Assembly: GCA_964442905.1 (NCBI GenBank)
Contig: CAYUBD010000043.1
Location: 1-7,693, forward strand
Direction of reading: 5' to 3'
DNA: 7,693 bases
Origin: JAFGFG01 sp964442905
Lineage (GTDB): Archaea; Aenigmatarchaeota; Aenigmatarchaeia; QMZP01; JAFGSV01
The notes beneath the pieces were generated by a model. That model worked only from the letters and a program-made list of their open reading frames with translations, was not told the origin of the DNA and ran no database searches. This document shows positions 5,349 through 7,693 of the stretch, one piece after another (position 1 is the stretch's first letter; every line of letters begins with the position of its first letter). The translations under genes were made by a program, and so were the position numbers.

Positions 5349-5960
5349 ATGAAGAAGGATATCCTTGACGGGCTTCCCGAGGTGAAGGTGATAAACCTCG
5401 TACCGAGGTTCGTACGCGACCTCCCGAAGAGGAAGATCAGGGGCGACGGACGAATTCAGCTAAATCTTGATAACGACAGGTTTTTCGGTTTCGAGTTTCA
5501 GGGCGGACTCAGCAACATGGTACTGGCATCAGTGATAAAGGGAATAGAGAAAGGTGACAAGCTGCCGCCGGTCGGCGTTATACGGATAAAGGATAGATAC
5601 TACTTGAACCCGAAAGTCAGGAGAGCCGAGGGCGGCATCGACGGGGGCCACTACAGATCGTTCGCACGTTATGCAACGCATACGCTGCTCGATTGCGTGC
5701 TTACAGACGATTTTTGGTTCCCCGTGAAGTACATCGAGGTGGACGCGCTGAGCAGATATCTGGCTGACGACTTCACGTCCGTGAGCGATGCCAAGGTCAG
5801 GGACGACATGAGCATAGCCTACGACGTCGACACGGATGAGCCTGTTTCCGTGTACGTCGAAAAGGGTATCATGCAAGACCAGAACTACAGAAAGGTGGAA
5901 ACAGAAGAGGCGAGTTTAATACTAAACAGGTACAGCATCCCAGTGCTTGGGACAGTATGA
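5349..5960 (+). CDS. Unrecognised 203-residue protein, possible ParB/Srx-like fold
   Basis: This is a soluble protein with no signal peptide or membrane helix. It starts MKKDILDGLPEVKVINLVPRF and is rich in charged residues. The central part, PPVGVIRIKDRYYLNP (73-88) followed by GGIDGGHYRSFARYA (95-109) and LLDCVLTDDFWFP (113-125), resembles a ParB/sulfiredoxin-like core: a strand giving a preferred value, then a DG(G)H.R..A turn. I cannot confirm this by eye. The C-terminal third (about 126-203) is acidic with no motif I know. I chose the ATG at 5349 because a TATA element lies about 24 bp upstream. The frame also stays open upstream to 5283, but that extension overlaps rdgB and crosses the TATA tract. 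Its stop is two bases from the convergent eS6 stop. Confidence 0.7.
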   Translation: MKKDILDGLPEVKVINLVPRFVRDLPKRKIRGDGRIQLNLDNDRFFGFEFQGGLSNMVLASVIKGIEKGDKLPPVGVIRIKDRYYLNPKVRRAEGGIDGGHYRSFARYATHTLLDCVLTDDFWFPVKYIEVDALSRYLADDFTSVSDAKVRDDMSIAYDVDTDEPVSVYVEKGIMQDQNYRKVETEEASLILNRYSIPVLGTV

Positions 5961-5962
5961 GT

Positions 5963-6490
5963 TCATTCTTTCTTTTCTTCTTTGGCTTCTTCAGACCCTT
6001 CTTCCTTGGCAGGCTCTTCTGGTTTCTCTTCGGCAGGCGCTTCCTTCTTCGGTTCCTCTGCGGGCTGCTTCTCAGCTGGAGCTTCTTCCGTTGCTTCACC
6101 TTCTGCAGGTTTATCTTTCTTTTCAACAACGAAAATCTTGTCCAGGGACAGTTTGCCTTCTTTCACGACCTTGGAGTTCACCTGAGCCACATCCTCGGAA
6201 ACGGTGTTGCCTCTTATGGACTTCCTTTTCCTCTGGCCGCCGAGCAGTGGCTTGAAGCCCACGCCGCCCGATAGAAGTATCCTCTTCCTCGCACTTCCGT
6301 CGACGTCCTTCCTCATCGGGAAGCCATCCTTGTCTGAACCCCCGGTCACCTGCAGCTCATATCCTTCCAGCCCGGCAACCCCGCCTGAGAACTTGTCTCC
6401 TATCTTCTTTCCGAGTATTCCCTCACCTGAAACCTCTTTCTGATAGGACTTTCTTGTCTTCGGATCCGATACAACCAACTTGAATGCCAT
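5963..6490 (-). CDS. rps6e: Ribosomal protein eS6 (S6e) with charged C-terminal tail
   Basis: This 175-residue small-subunit ribosomal protein is archaeal/eukaryotic. The conserved core spans residues 1-123: FKLVVSDPKTRKSYQKEV near the start, GGVAGLEGYELQVTGGSDK (36-54), GFPMRKDV (56-63), KRILLSGGVGFKP (69-81) and RKRKSIRGNTVSEDVAQVN (87-105). Typical archaeal eS6 is about 125 residues. Here residues 124-175 add a tail made almost wholly of Glu (19), Lys (11), Ala (9) and Pro (7), with APAE repeated and no hydrophobic core, so it is almost certainly disordered. The start ATG at 6488-6490 is fixed by Shine-Dalgarno GAGGTGA four bases upstream. It is preceded by an untranslated leader, unlike most neighbours. 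Confidence 0.96.
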   Translation of the reverse strand: MAFKLVVSDPKTRKSYQKEVSGEGILGKKIGDKFSGGVAGLEGYELQVTGGSDKDGFPMRKDVDGSARKRILLSGGVGFKPLLGGQRKRKSIRGNTVSEDVAQVNSKVVKEGKLSLDKIFVVEKKDKPAEGEATEEAPAEKQPAEEPKKEAPAEEKPEEPAKEEGSEEAKEEKKE

Positions 6491-6589
6491 TTTCTCACCT
6501 CTTCCCAGATTGCGGCTCGGCTATTTGGCCGACTCATCTCCGGGTTGATATCTACAATTATAGAGAATCAACGTTTAAATAAGTGAGGC
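6491..6589 (-). promoter_or_regulatory. eS6 leader and promoter region
   Basis: This is the longest intergenic region in the window (99 bp). Reading on the minus strand, a TATA-like CTTATTTAAACG (complement of 6572-6583) would place transcription start near 6550, giving a leader of about 60 bases. A second AT-rich CTATAATTG (complement of 6555-6563) is a less likely alternative. The leader contains a hairpin, with TCGGC at 6517-6521 pairing with GCCGA at 6528-6532 around a six-base loop. It also has a strong Shine-Dalgarno GAGGTGA (complement of 6495-6501). The hairpin lies about 16 bases upstream of the Shine-Dalgarno site. I see nothing else here. Confidence 0.5.
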
Positions 6590-7411
6590 TCAGATGTATG
6601 CTATATCGAGCCATTTGTGTATGACTTTCTGAGGACTGAGGAAGTAGAGCTTCACGATGCATGTGAGATCGTCCCTCTTCTGGGGGTCAATCTTCTCTAT
6701 CCTGAAGTTGAAGTAGGCTGTTTCGCCGATGTCAAGCTCCTCTACGTCCCGGGTATACTCACCGGTATTCTTAATCCTGAAGTTCGTGTAGATGAGATAG
6801 TTGTCGTCCGAGAACATGTTCACCTTCTGGTCATCCTCGTCTTCCCATTCCGTCGATTCTGAATCTATGCTGTCGATTTCCGCGTTCTGAGTGGAGTTGC
6901 AGCTGAAGATGTACCTTATGTCTTCCAGTACCTGCTTTCTGGCGGTTATGTTGAGATAAAAGTATTTCATCGGCTCTGACGAGACCGTGTGTATGAACTG
7001 GAATGTGTCATCAGACATGTACGCCTTCTCGCCGGAAATCCAGAAATCCGTGATATCCAGCGTATCGCAGTCTGCCGGGCATTCATTCATCACGTCTTCG
7101 CTTTTGTCGCATACGTCGTTGCCGCAGCATGGGTATATCATCTCATGGGCGCACTCGAAATCGGTTTCAGCCGAGCACGAGTCATTGGTGCATGCGTTCC
7201 CATCATCGCATGAGTCCGGGCACCCCGCTTCGTCCATGTCACAGATATCGTTGCTGTTCTGGTCATAACAGCATATATCGCCTATCATCTTTTTCGGTGC
7301 CAGGCACTGGCCGCCGGTCGATTCAGGAACTACCGGTTCTTCGCTTATGCACCCGCTCGTGATAATAATGAGTGAGATTATGGCAAGCGCATAAATCGTT
7401 TTTCTGCTCAT
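6590..7411 (-). CDS. Secreted Cys-rich lipoprotein
   Basis: A 273-residue envelope protein. MSRK is followed by a hydrophobic stretch and the lipobox TSGC, giving lipidation at C21. Residues 36-115 hold 14 cysteines. DQNSNDICDMDE (50-61) looks like the Asp/Asn-rich calcium loops of thrombospondin type 3 or dockerin-like repeats. CPDSCDDGNACTNDSC (64-79) and CCGNDVCDKSEDVMNECPADC (in 95-115) resemble modules common in archaeal surface proteins. The remainder (116-273) is beta-rich, with FYLNITARK, NYLIYTNFRIKNTGEYTRD and a possible disulfide pair C171/C251. It could be an immunoglobulin-like domain. The function and ligand are unknown. I start at the ATG at 7409-7411. A TTG one codon earlier adds nothing, and an AT-rich element about 28 bp upstream supports leaderless transcription. 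Confidence 0.8.
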   Translation of the reverse strand: MSRKTIYALAIISLIIITSGCISEEPVVPESTGGQCLAPKKMIGDICCYDQNSNDICDMDEAGCPDSCDDGNACTNDSCSAETDFECAHEMIYPCCGNDVCDKSEDVMNECPADCDTLDITDFWISGEKAYMSDDTFQFIHTVSSEPMKYFYLNITARKQVLEDIRYIFSCNSTQNAEIDSIDSESTEWEDEDDQKVNMFSDDNYLIYTNFRIKNTGEYTRDVEELDIGETAYFNFRIEKIDPQKRDDLTCIVKLYFLSPQKVIHKWLDIAYI

Positions 7412-7471
7412 CAATTAATAGATTGCATGAACTACAATAAAAATATAATTCTTTCTTACCAAATCTAATCA
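7412..7471. promoter_or_regulatory. Divergent promoter, lipoprotein gene / 71-residue gene
   Basis: A 60-bp, very AT-rich intergenic region. The central tract AATAAAAATATAATT (7436-7450) is about 28 bp from the lipoprotein ATG on the minus strand and about 25 bp from the ATG at 7472 on the plus strand. One AT tract could therefore supply TATA elements in both directions. No Shine-Dalgarno sequence is visible on either side, so both mRNAs are probably leaderless. Confidence 0.5.
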
Positions 7472-7687
7472 ATGAAAAGCACAGTATTCGCCCTGGCCGT
7501 CATCTTTGCCGGTATTGGTTTCCTTCTCTCGGGAGCGCAGACCATGACGGGCTACTACGCCGAGCCCTCAGGCTACGGGTTCTATCACATATGGTTTGCG
7601 AACATGTACATATCCCTGTCAGGCATACTTTTAGGGTCCGTTGCAATGGTTTTCATCATCAGAAAGATGGAAAGACGGTTGTTCTGA
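7472..7687 (+). CDS. Small two-helix membrane protein, function unknown
   Basis: A 71-residue protein with two membrane helices, about residues 4-24 and 45-64. A short aromatic loop separates them (TGYYAEPSGYGFYHIWF, 26-42, with five Tyr). The protein ends in a basic tail, RKMERRLF. The basic tail suggests a cytoplasmic C-terminus, which would place the N-terminus in the cytoplasm and the aromatic loop outside. I do not recognise the family. The ATG at 7472 is supported by the AT tract about 25 bp upstream. It diverges from the lipoprotein gene. Codon use looks like that of its neighbours, and the frame ends in TGA six bases before the window edge. Confidence 0.65.
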   Translation: MKSTVFALAVIFAGIGFLLSGAQTMTGYYAEPSGYGFYHIWFANMYISLSGILLGSVAMVFIIRKMERRLF

Positions 7688-7693
7688 AACTAC

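Noticed and set aside
5957..6274. Three plus-strand open frames opposite eS6, one very Phe-rich and one Ser/Ala-rich
   Set aside because: They are antisense shadows of the purine-rich eS6 tail and core; the low-complexity composition follows directly from the Glu/Lys codons on the other strand.
6987..7362. Plus-strand frames opposite the lipoprotein gene
   Set aside because: They are antisense to a coherent lipobox and Cys-rich protein, are mutually overlapping, and have no recognisable features.

Overview
The window looks like a compact archaeal chromosome segment. The strongest marker is a gene for ribosomal protein eS6 (S6e), which is archaeal/eukaryotic and absent from bacteria. Archaeal-style AT-rich TATA elements lie about 25 bp before many start codons, giving probable leaderless mRNAs, while a smaller set of genes uses strong Shine-Dalgarno sequences. 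The Cys-rich lipoprotein with CCGN..C and CPADC motifs resembles surface proteins common in uncultivated DPANN-type archaea. I therefore lean to a DPANN or related lineage, but this is inference and no genus can be named. Coding density is very high: no gene-free stretch exceeds about 100 bases.

Layout. Bases 1-199 (minus) hold the N-terminal end of an unrecognised protein that runs off the window. Bases 257-517 (minus) encode a small ASCH/DUF3850 protein. It is transcribed divergently from an endonuclease III gene (548-1165, plus). A minus-strand pair follows: an AlkD-like DNA alkylation repair protein (1709-2401) and a DUF998-type six-helix membrane protein (1110-1712), whose 3' end overlaps the endonuclease III gene. 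A TspO/MBR gene (2432-2908, plus) diverges from the AlkD-like gene and meets a minus-strand cluster tail to tail. That cluster is an RDD protein (3600-4049), a small one-helix protein (3286-3555) and a four-helix protein (2909-3289).

A rhomboid protease and a HAM1/RdgB-type nucleotide-sanitising pyrophosphatase form a tight plus-strand pair (4122-5304). They are followed by an unrecognised protein with a possible ParB/Srx-like motif (5349-5960). The eS6 gene (5963-6490, minus) carries a 52-residue charged tail. The window ends with a secreted Cys-rich lipoprotein (6590-7411, minus) and a divergent 71-residue membrane protein (7472-7687, plus).

Functionally, three genes concern DNA or nucleotide integrity: base-excision glycosylase/lyase, AlkD-like glycosylase and XTP/dITP pyrophosphatase. 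They are in separate transcription units, so a shared pathway is not demonstrated. At least seven genes encode membrane or envelope proteins. I see no mobile element, CRISPR array, tRNA or rRNA, and no obviously novel defence or biosynthetic system. The most distinctive signals are the two identical-length 30-bp divergent promoter regions, the eS6 tail, a His-to-Gln change in the RdgB homologue, the unrecognised 203-residue protein, and convergent gene ends with no room for terminators.
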